From Cognataquiflexum rubidum (GTDB taxonomy: Bacteria > Bacteroidota > Bacteroidia > Cytophagales > Cyclobacteriaceae), in contig NZ_JAKZAL010000008.1 in NCBI RefSeq assembly GCF_022538115.1, forward strand, positions 124,001-188,000: a stretch of DNA of 64,000 nt, given 5' to 3'. Shown in pieces: positions 1-7,677 of this stretch. The notes beneath the pieces are model-generated. The model did no database searches. It saw only the letters and a list, made by a program, of their open reading frames with translations, and had not been told where the DNA came from. Each line of letters starts with the position of its first letter. The first letter of the stretch is position 1. The translations under genes and the position numbers were made by a program.

Positions 1-1554
1 ACCAATAGAAGAAAACCGGATTTAGGACTTACCTCGGGAATGGGGAAATTACCTCCCCAGGCAACGGATCTGGAGGAAGCTGTTTTGGGAGCATTGATGC
101 TAGAAAAGGATGCTTTGACGGCTGTGGTGGATATATTGAAGCCGGAAAGCTTCTACAAAGAATCGCATAAAGTTATTTTTTCTGCCATACTTGACCTTTT
201 TTCAGATAGCCAACCGATAGATTTACTTACTGTCACCAACCAACTCAGAAAAAAAGGTCAGTTGGAAATGGCGGGAGGCGCTTTTTTCATTACCGAATTG
301 ACCTCTAGGGTATCCTCAGCTGCCAATATTGAATACCATGCCAGGATTGTGACCGAACAATCAATGAAAAGGGATATCATCAGCATCGCCTCTGAGGTCC
401 AAAGGGAAGCATTCGAAGATACAACGGATGTTTTTGAGTTGTTGGATAAAATGGAACAGTCACTTTTTCAGATTTCTGAAAAGAATATCAGAAAAAATTA
501 TGCGGATATGCGGTCGATCCTGAAGGAAGCGATCATGGAACTGGAATCTAAAAAGGGCCAAAAAGATGGTTTGACAGGGGTCCCAAGTGGATTTACTGCT
601 TTGGATAGGGTAACTTCAGGATGGCAAAAATCAGATTTGGTGATCATAGCAGCCAGGCCTGCGATGGGTAAAACCGCCTTTGTTCTTTCTGTGTTGAGAA
701 ATGCAGCAGTAGACCATAACCGGCCTGTGGCGATTTTCTCTTTGGAAATGTCATCGATCCAGTTGGTCAACCGTCTGATTTCGGCAGAAGCTGAACTTGA
801 TTCAGAGAAAATTAAGAAAGGGAATCTTGCCGAATACGAATGGGAGCAACTGGTACATAAAACAGGAAGGCTTTCCAAAGCACCTCTTTTTGTAGATGAT
901 ACTCCCGCACTTTCCATTTTGGAACTTCGGGCGAAATGTAGGAAACTCAAAGCCCAGCATGATATCCAGTTGATAGTAGTAGATTACCTCCAATTGATGT
1001 CCGGTGATAACAAATCGGGAGGCCAAGGTGGAAACAGGGAACAAGAGATTGCAAGTATTTCAAGGGCATTGAAAAAAATTGCCAAAGAACTGAGTGTACC
1101 TGTGATTGCTTTGTCGCAGTTGTCTAGAGCGGTTGAAACCAGAGGAGGGGATAAGCGTCCACAGCTATCGGATTTGAGGGAATCTGGAGCAATCGAGCAA
1201 GACGCCGATATGGTAATGTTCTTATACCGTCCTGAATACTATGGTATTACAGAGGATGAAGATGGGAATTCAACAGCCGGTGTCGGAGAAGTAATCATTG
1301 CCAAGCATAGGAATGGTTCTTTGGACACTGTGAAGCTCAGATTTATTGGAAAATACACCAAGTTTACAGATCTTGAAATGAACATTCCATACAAATCCCA
1401 AGATCCACTTTATGGCCATAAGTTCCCTAGCGGTTCTTCTGGGCAGGCTTTTGAATCAGGCAATACCATTCGGCTTTCAAGTAAAGCCAACGGTGGTGAT
1501 TTAGATGATACTTTCCCCGGTGGACTAGGGAGCGGTAAGCCGGCACCATTTTAA
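1..1554 (+). CDS. dnaB: Replicative DNA helicase DnaB (5' end outside window)
   Basis: Hexameric helicase that unwinds DNA at the replication fork. The frame is open to base 1 and encodes a plausible basic N-terminal lead-in (TNRRKPDLGLTSG) before the first ATG at 40, so the true start is probably just upstream of the window. Counting from that ATG, residues 1-150 form the N-terminal DnaB domain. The RecA-like ATPase domain has Walker A ARPAMGKT at 205-212, Walker B LIVVDYLQLM at 311-320, and the late LSQLSRAVE and DLRESGAIEQDAD motifs. The C-terminal 50 residues are low-complexity, rich in G and S. No intein interrupts the P-loop. The length of at least 504 aa is normal for Bacteroidota DnaB. 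Confidence 0.97.
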   Translation, partial: TNRRKPDLGLTSGMGKLPPQATDLEEAVLGALMLEKDALTAVVDILKPESFYKESHKVIFSAILDLFSDSQPIDLLTVTNQLRKKGQLEMAGGAFFITELTSRVSSAANIEYHARIVTEQSMKRDIISIASEVQREAFEDTTDVFELLDKMEQSLFQISEKNIRKNYADMRSILKEAIMELESKKGQKDGLTGVPSGFTALDRVTSGWQKSDLVIIAARPAMGKTAFVLSVLRNAAVDHNRPVAIFSLEMSSIQLVNRLISAEAELDSEKIKKGNLAEYEWEQLVHKTGRLSKAPLFVDDTPALSILELRAKCRKLKAQHDIQLIVVDYLQLMSGDNKSGGQGGNREQEIASISRALKKIAKELSVPVIALSQLSRAVETRGGDKRPQLSDLRESGAIEQDADMVMFLYRPEYYGITEDEDGNSTAGVGEVIIAKHRNGSLDTVKLRFIGKYTKFTDLEMNIPYKSQDPLYGHKFPSGSSGQAFESGNTIRLSSKANGGDLDDTFPGGLGSGKPAPF

Positions 1555-1615
1555 AAAGTCAAAAGGATAAACCATTTTTTGATTTTCAATTACAAATTTA
1601 TTTAACCATCGAGAT

Positions 1616-2617
1616 TTGAAAGCCATTATTCTCAATAGAAAACTTCCCGAAGGAATAGAATCAGCAGATTTAGGTTTACCTGCTTTGGCTTCAGATGAGG
1701 TCAAAATACAGGTCAAATCTGCAGCGCTTAACCACCGTGACGAGTGGTGCCGTCAAGGCAAATATGCCAATTTACAGGATGGTATTATCTTGGGTTCAGA
1801 TGCTGCGGGAATCGTGGTAGAAGTGGGCAATGAAGTTGACGCTGCTTGGTTGGGAAAGGAAGTGATCATCAATCCGGCTTCAGATTGGGGTGGGGACCAA
1901 GAGGTACAGTCCAAGAACTTCAAAATCATGGGCATGCCCGAGCATGGGACTTTGGCGGAATATGTTCAGGTTAGGTCAGATAGAATCCATCCTAAACCAG
2001 AACACATGAATTGGGATGAGGCTGCAGCTTTGCCCTTGGGAGGAGTGACGGCCTACAGGGCTTTGTTTCGACAAGGTGGGATTCAAACCACAGACACCAT
2101 TTTGGTTACGGGTTTTGGAGGCGGTGTAGCCCAATTTGGGGTGCAGTTTGCCTTAAGTCTAGGTGCAAAAGTGTATGTAAGCAGTAGCAGTGAAGAAAAA
2201 ATCCAAAAAGCATTGGAATTGGGGTGCTCTGGAGGATTCGATTACAGAGAAGAAAACTGGGCTGAAAAGGCCATTTCAGAAACAGGCGGCTTTGATTTGA
2301 TTTTGGACAGCGCCATGGGCGATACGTTGAATAACCTCATCAAGGCGACAAAACCCGGGGGCAGGATTGTTTTTTATGGAGCTACACGAGGAAACGCTAC
2401 GGGATTTGAAAGTAGAAGGATATTTTGGAATCAGATCAAATTGATCGGCAGTACCATGGGCAACGATGAGGATTTTGATAATATGCTGAATTTTGTCAAC
2501 GAAAATAAAATACATCCGATTATCGATCAGGTATTTGTCCTCGATGAATCAGTAGAAGCCTTTGAAAAAATGAGGGAAGGTAAGCAGATGGGGAAAATTG
2601 TAATCAGGATTTCTTAA
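1616..2617 (+). CDS. Zinc-type/quinone-oxidoreductase-like medium-chain dehydrogenase (MDR)
   Basis: NAD(P)H-dependent oxidoreductase of the MDR superfamily with a GroES-like N-terminal domain (about 1-130) and a Rossmann domain. The nucleotide-binding loop is TGFGGGVAQFG at about 165-175. The N-terminal motif NHRDEW and the loop GSDAAGIVVEVG are typical of the family. I see no four-cysteine structural zinc cluster, so it resembles the zinc-free quinone-oxidoreductase branch; the substrate cannot be told. Translation starts at TTG (1616), chosen because MKAIIL is the usual opening of this family and no ATG lies nearby. Its 3' end overlaps by 4 bp the convergent TPR gene on the other strand. 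Confidence 0.88.
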   Translation: MKAIILNRKLPEGIESADLGLPALASDEVKIQVKSAALNHRDEWCRQGKYANLQDGIILGSDAAGIVVEVGNEVDAAWLGKEVIINPASDWGGDQEVQSKNFKIMGMPEHGTLAEYVQVRSDRIHPKPEHMNWDEAAALPLGGVTAYRALFRQGGIQTTDTILVTGFGGGVAQFGVQFALSLGAKVYVSSSSEEKIQKALELGCSGGFDYREENWAEKAISETGGFDLILDSAMGDTLNNLIKATKPGGRIVFYGATRGNATGFESRRIFWNQIKLIGSTMGNDEDFDNMLNFVNENKIHPIIDQVFVLDESVEAFEKMREGKQMGKIVIRIS

Positions 2618-2946
2618 TCAAGGTCATTTTCAAATAAAAAATTCTGAAAACTATTTTTCAATTCTTTCAAGGCTTTTTCATCTTTTTGTGAATCAGCCAA
2701 TTGAATTCCCTTTTCGTATATTTTTTTAGAAAATTGTATATCTCCGAGTTCAGCAAAAAATGCGGCAGCATGGAAGTAGGTGGGGAGGTAATCCGGGAAT
2801 TCTTTCAAAAGTTTTTTAAAAAGAAAAGACGCAGAATCTTGATCAAATTCAATAAACTCCAAAGCAAGGGCATAGAAATTGAAGGGATTTTCGGGTTCCA
2901 CCTCAGCAAATGATTTTAACATTTCTATACGGGACACTTTGGTCAT
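2614..2946 (-). CDS. Small tetratricopeptide-repeat (TPR) protein
   Basis: A 110-residue soluble helical protein without signal peptide. Residues about 18-85 carry two TPR-like helical pairs with the usual small/large residue pattern (NPFNFYALALEF, YLPTYFHAAAFFAELGD). Such one-domain TPR proteins act as protein-protein scaffolds; no partner is evident. The gene is divergent from etfB across 73 bp and convergent with the MDR gene, overlapping it by 4 bp. It is probably transcribed alone. Specific function unknown. Confidence 0.75.
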   Translation of the reverse strand: MTKVSRIEMLKSFAEVEPENPFNFYALALEFIEFDQDSASFLFKKLLKEFPDYLPTYFHAAAFFAELGDIQFSKKIYEKGIQLADSQKDEKALKELKNSFQNFLFENDLD

Positions 2947-3019
2947 GAATTCTTTTTTATATTATAGCCTAATTACTAAATTCACGCAATTTAAAAATAA
3001 ATAACCTAAATATTTATAG

Positions 3020-3757
3020 ATGAAAATTCTTGTTTGTATTACCCACGTACCGGATACAACATCCAAAATTCAATTTACCGATAGCAATACCAAGTTTGAT
3101 AAAAACGGTGTCCAATTCATTATTGGTCCCTATGACGATTATGCTTTGGCAAGAGCGGTAGAGATTAAAGAACAATTGGGAGCAAGTCTGACTGTATTGA
3201 ATGTTGGAGAAGCTGAGACTGAACCCACTTTAAGAAAAGCTTTGGCCATAGGAGCTGACGATGCTATCCGAGTGAATTCATTTCCAAAGGATTCTTTTTT
3301 TGTTGCAAAACAGATTGCTGCTATTGCCAAACAAAATGGTTATGATCTGATTTTAATGGGCAGGGAATCTATAGATTTCAATGGAGGAATGGTACATGGG
3401 ATGGTAGGAGAATTGCTAGGAATGCCTTCCATTTCTCCGGTGATGAAGTTGGAGATTGAAGGTGACAAAGTGAAAATGGCAAGAGAAATTGAAGGGGGTA
3501 AGGAATATGTGGACGCCAAGCTTCCGTTGATAGCAGGCTGTCAAGAGCCGATTGCAGAATGGAAAATCCCAAACATGAGAGGGATTATGTCAGCAAGATC
3601 AAAACCCCTTGTGGTTGTCGAGCCAACTGCAGATGCGGTGGTTACAGACGTCACTTCTTTTATTCTGCCTCCTGCAAAAGGTACAGTAAAATTAGTCGAC
3701 AAAGACAATGTCGGAGAATTGGTGAGGTTGCTTAAAAACGAAGCAAAAGTACTTTAA
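3020..3757 (+). CDS. etfB: Electron transfer flavoprotein beta subunit
   Basis: Beta subunit of the heterodimeric ETF, which takes electrons from acyl-CoA dehydrogenases and passes them to ETF:quinone oxidoreductase. The 245-residue length is standard. The N-terminus MKILVCITHVPDTTSKI and the region ADDAIRV followed by LILMGRESIDFNGGMVHGM match the adenine-nucleotide (AMP)-binding alpha/beta ETF domain. It lies 35 bp upstream of etfA on the same strand and is surely cotranscribed with it. Confidence 0.96.
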   Translation: MKILVCITHVPDTTSKIQFTDSNTKFDKNGVQFIIGPYDDYALARAVEIKEQLGASLTVLNVGEAETEPTLRKALAIGADDAIRVNSFPKDSFFVAKQIAAIAKQNGYDLILMGRESIDFNGGMVHGMVGELLGMPSISPVMKLEIEGDKVKMAREIEGGKEYVDAKLPLIAGCQEPIAEWKIPNMRGIMSARSKPLVVVEPTADAVVTDVTSFILPPAKGTVKLVDKDNVGELVRLLKNEAKVL

Positions 3758-3792
3758 TTAATAATTGTTAAATAATTGAAAAACAAATTGAT

Positions 3793-4761
3793 ATGTCAGT
3801 TTTAGTATATATAGAACATGCGGAAGGTTCCGTCAAAAAAACGAGTTTAGAAGCGGTTTCCTATGCAAAGGCAATGTCTGAGAAGCTTTCATCAGGAGAT
3901 GTCATTGCTGTAGCTTTGGGGTTAATTTCTTCAGAAGAGTTAGCAAAAGCGGGAACAGCAGGTGCCTCTAAGGTAATCCATGTGATTGACTCAAAGTTAA
4001 ACGACGGGATCATCCAAGCCCATGCCGAAGCTGTTGCTCAAGTATATAAAAAGATAAATGCCACCACCTTGGTGTTGGCAAAATCTTCCTTGGGTGATGC
4101 AGTTGCCTCAAGACTTGCGATCAAATTAGGTTCAGGCTTGATATCCAATGTGGTGGAGCTTCCTGATACCACTTCAGGGTATAAAGTGAAAAGGAGCATT
4201 TATACCGGAAAGGCATTTGCAGTGACCCAAGTAAATACGGACCACAAAATCCTTGCGGTAAAGAAAAATGCTGTTGACCTGAGAACAGATGGTCCATTGG
4301 CAATGGTGGAAGAAGTTAACCTTGATATTTCTGCTGAAAATTTTGCAACAAGTATTACATCTACAGATAAGGCTACAGGTGAAATATTACTTCCTGAGGC
4401 TGACATCGTTGTTTCAGGCGGAAGGGGAATGAAAGGACCTGAAAATTGGGGAATGATAGAGGCATTGGCCAAAGAATTGGGCGCTGCAACAGGCTGTTCA
4501 AAACCGGTGTCTGACATAGGATGGAGACCGCATCATGAGCACGTCGGTCAGACAGGAGTAAAAGTTGCCCCGACTTTATATATTGCTGTTGGAATTTCGG
4601 GTGCTATTCAACATCTTGCGGGGGTGAATTCATCAAAATGCATCGTCGTTATCAATAAAGATCCTGAAGCTCCATTCTTCAAAGCCGCAGATTATGGTAT
4701 AGTCGGAGATGCATTCGATATTCTCCCAAAACTAACTGAAGCCGTCAAAGCCCAAAAATAA
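3793..4761 (+). CDS. etfA: Electron transfer flavoprotein alpha subunit
   Basis: FAD-carrying alpha subunit of ETF. The N-terminal ETF domain covers about 1-190. The C-terminal FAD-binding domain (about 200-320) holds the signature VVSGGRGM at 206-213 and the run GQTGVKVAPTLYIAVGISGAIQH, followed by INKDPEAPFF and DYGIVGD, all diagnostic. Length of 322 aa is normal. With etfB it makes the electron carrier for fatty-acid and amino-acid beta-oxidation. The next gene begins 6 nt after its stop, so the transcript probably continues. Confidence 0.97.
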   Translation: MSVLVYIEHAEGSVKKTSLEAVSYAKAMSEKLSSGDVIAVALGLISSEELAKAGTAGASKVIHVIDSKLNDGIIQAHAEAVAQVYKKINATTLVLAKSSLGDAVASRLAIKLGSGLISNVVELPDTTSGYKVKRSIYTGKAFAVTQVNTDHKILAVKKNAVDLRTDGPLAMVEEVNLDISAENFATSITSTDKATGEILLPEADIVVSGGRGMKGPENWGMIEALAKELGAATGCSKPVSDIGWRPHHEHVGQTGVKVAPTLYIAVGISGAIQHLAGVNSSKCIVVINKDPEAPFFKAADYGIVGDAFDILPKLTEAVKAQK

Positions 4762-4767
4762 ATACCT

Positions 4768-5370
4768 GTGGATCAGACTATTGAACTTGAAATTTTAGGA
4801 TTGTCCTCCAATCATTCCCAGTCAGGATCCTTTACCTTGGTAATGGGTGAAGTAGGGGGAAGTAGGAGGCTACCTATAGTTATTGGAATGTTTGAGGCTC
4901 AGGCCATAGCTATTGAAATTGAGAAAATCATCCCAAACAGACCCATGACGCATGATCTGTTCAAATCATTTTCCTCCAATTTCAATTTCTCTATCGATCA
5001 TATATTGATTTCTGATATGAGGGAAGGCGTATTTTATGCAAAAATTGTGTGTAAAAACGTTTCCAAAACAGTAGAGATTGATGCCCGGCCCTCTGATGCC
5101 ATAGCCATTGCAGTAAGGTTTGATGCTCCTATTTTTTGTGTATCCAAAGTCATGTCTGAAGCCGCAATAGAATTCAATGAAGAGGATGAAAAGAAAGACT
5201 CCACAAAGCAGGTCAAATCCGGTAAGGCAAGTTCTCCGGCTCCAAGAAGCACCGATTCCTTAAAAGATTTTAGTCTTGACAAACTCAATCAAATGCTGGA
5301 CAAAGCCATCAATAATGAAGATTATGAAAAAGCAGCCAGAATCAGAGATGAGATAAACAGGAGAAACTGA
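4768..5370 (+). CDS. Bifunctional nuclease family protein (DUF151) with C-terminal UVR motif
   Basis: Residues about 1-130 are the BFN/DUF151 domain: LVMGEVGGSRRLPIVIGMFEAQAIAIE, then RPSDAIAIAVRFDAPIF. After a hydrophilic linker (about 130-165) a UvrB/UvrC-type helical hairpin follows (LDKAINNEDYEKAARIRDEI). DUF151 proteins have been reported as DNase/RNase-like or ATP/ClpC-interacting; the role here is not settled. It starts at GTG (4768), 6 nt after etfA, and ends in a strong terminator, so it closes the etfBA operon. The linkage to ETF has no obvious metabolic logic. Confidence 0.88.
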   Translation: MDQTIELEILGLSSNHSQSGSFTLVMGEVGGSRRLPIVIGMFEAQAIAIEIEKIIPNRPMTHDLFKSFSSNFNFSIDHILISDMREGVFYAKIVCKNVSKTVEIDARPSDAIAIAVRFDAPIFCVSKVMSEAAIEFNEEDEKKDSTKQVKSGKASSPAPRSTDSLKDFSLDKLNQMLDKAINNEDYEKAARIRDEINRRN

Positions 5371-5373
5371 TTT

Positions 5374-5408
5374 GTAAGCCTGGTCCACGCCAGGCTTACT
5401 TTTTTTTG
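5374..5408 (+). terminator. Intrinsic terminator of the etfBA-DUF151 operon
   Basis: A 10-bp perfect stem (GTAAGCCTGG / CCAGGCTTAC) with a six-base loop is followed directly by a run of T residues, 3 bp after the DUF151 stop codon. It is a textbook Rho-independent terminator on the plus strand. Confidence 0.93.
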
Positions 5409-5489
5409 AAAAAATGGGTTTTGATTTAGAGAAGTTTTTTTCACCCGACAAAACAAATTTGGTAGAAAACATTTAATCTGAATTATTAC

Positions 5490-6773
5490 ATGGATTATTT
5501 TAGAGGTTTGATTGGAATTTTGGTCTTGCTTGCCGTGGCCTTTATTTTTTCCAGTAACAAAAAAAAGGTGGATTGGAGGCTTGTAGGTATTGGAGTGGCT
5601 CTTCAGGCTTTGTTTGGATTCTTGATTACAAAGGTTGAAGCAGTGGCTCAATTATTCGCTTTGATCAGCAGGGCTTTTGTGAAGTTCTTGAGTTTTTCGG
5701 CGGATGGAGCGACCTTTATTTTTGGGGATTTAGCTACCAATACCTTTGGATTCATTTTCGCCTTTCAGGTTTTACCGACCATCATCTTCTTTTCTACGGT
5801 TTCAGCGGGCCTATATTATCTGGGGATTTTACAAAAAGTTGTATTTGGAATTGCTTGGGTGATGGCAAGAACCATGAGACTGTCGGGTCCTGAAAGTCTT
5901 TCAGCTGCAGGAAATATATTCCTTGGGCAAACAGAGGCACCTCTCCTGGTGAGACCATTTATACCCACCATGTCAAAATCAGAATTGATGTGCTTGATGA
6001 CAGGGGGGATGGCGACAATTGCCGGTGGAGTATTGGCGGGATATGTGGCCTTCTTGGGAGGTGACGATCCTGCAGAGCAGACACGATTTGCCGCCTATCT
6101 GCTTGGAGCCAGTATCATGAATGCACCTGCAGCCATTGTCATGTCCAAAATAATGATTCCTGAAACAGAGAGGGACGTAATCAACAGCAAGTTGGAAGTC
6201 AACGAGGAAAGCATGGGAGTCAATCTTATTGATGCCATGTCTATCGGGGCTTCAGAAGGGTTGAAACTCGCACTGAATGTAGGAGGGATGCTTTTGGCGT
6301 TTATTGCAGTCATAGCAGCGTTAAATTACATCCTTTCAGGTTTGATTGGGAATTATACAGGATTAAATGAAGTCATTGTATCTTCGACCAATGGCCAATT
6401 CTCAGGATTTTCCCTTGAGTATATACTGGGACAGATTTTCAGGATTTTTGCTTGGGTCATCGGAATTGAATGGAGCCAAACCTTACAAGTCGGTTCTTTG
6501 CTAGGCCAAAAAACAGTTATCAATGAATTTGTAGCTTACCTGAGTCTGGCAGACATGAAAAATGCCGGAACACTTTCTTCTAAATCGATCGTCATTGCCA
6601 CCTACGCACTTTGTGGTTTTTCGAACTTTAGTTCAATTGCTATTCAGGTGGGAGGTATTGGAAGTATAGCTCCAAATCAACAGGGAAACATCTCAAAACT
6701 TGGCATGAAATCCTTGATGGCTGCAACTTTGGCTTGTCTGATGACAGCAACCATTGCCGGTGCGTTATTCTAA
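5490..6773 (+). CDS. Concentrative nucleoside transporter (CNT/NupC family)
   Basis: Cation-coupled nucleoside importer of the inner membrane. The 427-residue protein has about ten hydrophobic segments and the CNT hallmarks: LSGPESLSAAGNIFLGQTEAPLLVRPF, the gate-like run MTGGMATIAGGVLAGYVAFLG, and the C-terminal ALCGFSNFSSIAIQVGGIG. The ORF starts at ATG 5490 with hydrophobic residues forming the first membrane segment. It sits 116 bp after the etf operon, beyond that operon's terminator, and ends 8 bp before a shared bidirectional terminator. It is expected to scavenge nucleosides. Confidence 0.94.
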   Translation: MDYFRGLIGILVLLAVAFIFSSNKKKVDWRLVGIGVALQALFGFLITKVEAVAQLFALISRAFVKFLSFSADGATFIFGDLATNTFGFIFAFQVLPTIIFFSTVSAGLYYLGILQKVVFGIAWVMARTMRLSGPESLSAAGNIFLGQTEAPLLVRPFIPTMSKSELMCLMTGGMATIAGGVLAGYVAFLGGDDPAEQTRFAAYLLGASIMNAPAAIVMSKIMIPETERDVINSKLEVNEESMGVNLIDAMSIGASEGLKLALNVGGMLLAFIAVIAALNYILSGLIGNYTGLNEVIVSSTNGQFSGFSLEYILGQIFRIFAWVIGIEWSQTLQVGSLLGQKTVINEFVAYLSLADMKNAGTLSSKSIVIATYALCGFSNFSSIAIQVGGIGSIAPNQQGNISKLGMKSLMAATLACLMTATIAGALF

Positions 6774-6781
6774 AAAATAAT

Positions 6782-6803
6782 GGGCCTGAAAATTTTCAGG
6801 CCC
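6782..6803. terminator. Bidirectional terminator between convergent nupC-type and cyclophilin genes
   Basis: A perfect 22-bp inverted repeat with arms GGGCCTGAAAA / TTTTCAGGCCC sits in the 36-bp gap between two convergent stop codons. The A/T tracts in the arms and flanks let it serve both strands. Confidence 0.82.
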
Positions 6804-6809
6804 AAAGTA

Positions 6810-7247
6810 TTAATCCTCAATTACGGTGATTTTTTCGATTTTGTCTCCCGCACGGATCAAATCAATGACTTCAAGTCCTTCCACCACTTTTCCAAAGCAG
6901 GTATGTTTCCTGTCAAGATGAGCCGTGTTATCCCTGCTGTGGCAGATAAAAAACTGTGACCCGCCTGTGTTTTTGCCCGCATGTGCCATTGACAAAACTC
7001 CTCGGTCATGATATTGATTACCACCATCCAATTCACAATCTATTTTGTACCCTGGTCCGCCAGTCCCGTTTCCTTTTGGGCAACCGCCCTGAATAACGAA
7101 ATTTGGAATGACTCTATGAAAAGTCAACCCATCATAAAACCCTTTTTTAGAAAGAGAGATAAAATTGTCGACCGCTTTTGGAGCATCTTGGTCAAAGAAC
7201 TCTACCTTCATCAGGCCTTTTTCAGTAAGAATTTCTGCTTTTTTCAT
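6810..7247 (-). CDS. Cyclophilin-type peptidyl-prolyl cis-trans isomerase
   Basis: Cytoplasmic PPIase of 145 residues with no signal peptide. Cyclophilin active-site motifs are intact: [13 protein letters not shown] (catalytic Arg), [16 protein letters not shown] and [12 protein letters not shown]. It catalyses proline isomerisation during folding. It is a single-gene unit, convergent with the nucleoside transporter and separated from it by a shared terminator. A candidate -7 element lies just upstream of the start. Confidence 0.95.
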   Translation of the reverse strand: MKKAEILTEKGLMKVEFFDQDAPKAVDNFISLSKKGFYDGLTFHRVIPNFVIQGGCPKGNGTGGPGYKIDCELDGGNQYHDRGVLSMAHAGKNTGGSQFFICHSRDNTAHLDRKHTCFGKVVEGLEVIDLIRAGDKIEKITVIED

Positions 7248-7261
7248 AAATTACATTTTGC

Positions 7262-7269
7262 CAAAAGTA
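7262..7269 (-). promoter_or_regulatory. Candidate -7 promoter element for the cyclophilin gene
   Basis: On the minus strand TACTTTTG matches the Bacteroidota -7 consensus TAnnTTTG exactly. It would place transcription start about 8 nt before the ATG. No clear -33 TTG is present at the expected spacing, so this is tentative. Confidence 0.35.
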
Positions 7270-7303
7270 GCAAATATTATTTGGTGAAGTTTTAATTTTC
7301 GAA

Positions 7304-7330
7304 AAATAAAAAAGGAGTGCGGAGCACTCC
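7304..7330 (-). terminator. Intrinsic terminator of the candidate sRNA
   Basis: Stem GGAGTGC / GCACTCC with a three-base loop at 7314-7330. On the minus strand it is followed by TTTTTTATTT. On the plus strand no T-run follows, so it is oriented for minus-strand transcription. Confidence 0.75.
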
Positions 7331-7414
7331 CTTTGGTTGGGTTTATTTTCTGATAGATATCAATTGACTAAAACGGCCTTCGACATCTCAAATGAGGTTG
7401 AGAATCTTTATATT
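7314..7414 (-). ncRNA. Candidate small RNA (~100 nt) with own promoter and terminator
   Basis: A GC-rich intrinsic terminator facing the minus strand lies in a 430-bp gap that has no minus-strand gene upstream of it. About 90-110 nt upstream, on the same strand, is a perfect -7 element. The implied transcript contains two short hairpins (CTCA..TGAG, and TGATA-TC-TATCA) before the terminator. No ORF longer than eight codons is evident in it. It could be 6S-like or a regulatory sRNA; I cannot assign a family by eye. Confidence 0.42.
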
Positions 7415-7420
7415 TCTGTT

Positions 7421-7428
7421 CAAATATA
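7421..7428 (-). promoter_or_regulatory. -7 element of the candidate sRNA promoter
   Basis: TATATTTG on the minus strand matches TAnnTTTG exactly. The -33 position holds TCTG rather than TTG. The implied start near 7414 gives a transcript of about 100 nt ending at the terminator at 7314-7330. Confidence 0.4.
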
Positions 7429-7677
7429 AAAATAAATTGATAGACAGAATAATAAAAACATCCATTTTTTGAGAAAACAATCGATTACGCCAGTATTTAT
7501 TTCAATTCAAAATAAGAAAAGGAACTTAGGGATGATTGAGTTTTTGAAGAATAGATTTTCGGTCCAACTTTAGTAAGATTTCAAAATTTGGTTTTCAATC
7601 AGGAAAAGCACAATTTGGTAAATTCTTTTATCATTGTATTTTAAACAACTTGTATCATCCTTTAAAAATCAGAAATA

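Noticed and set aside
40-1554. Intein in DnaB
   Set aside because: The P-loop and later motifs run without interruption and the length is normal.
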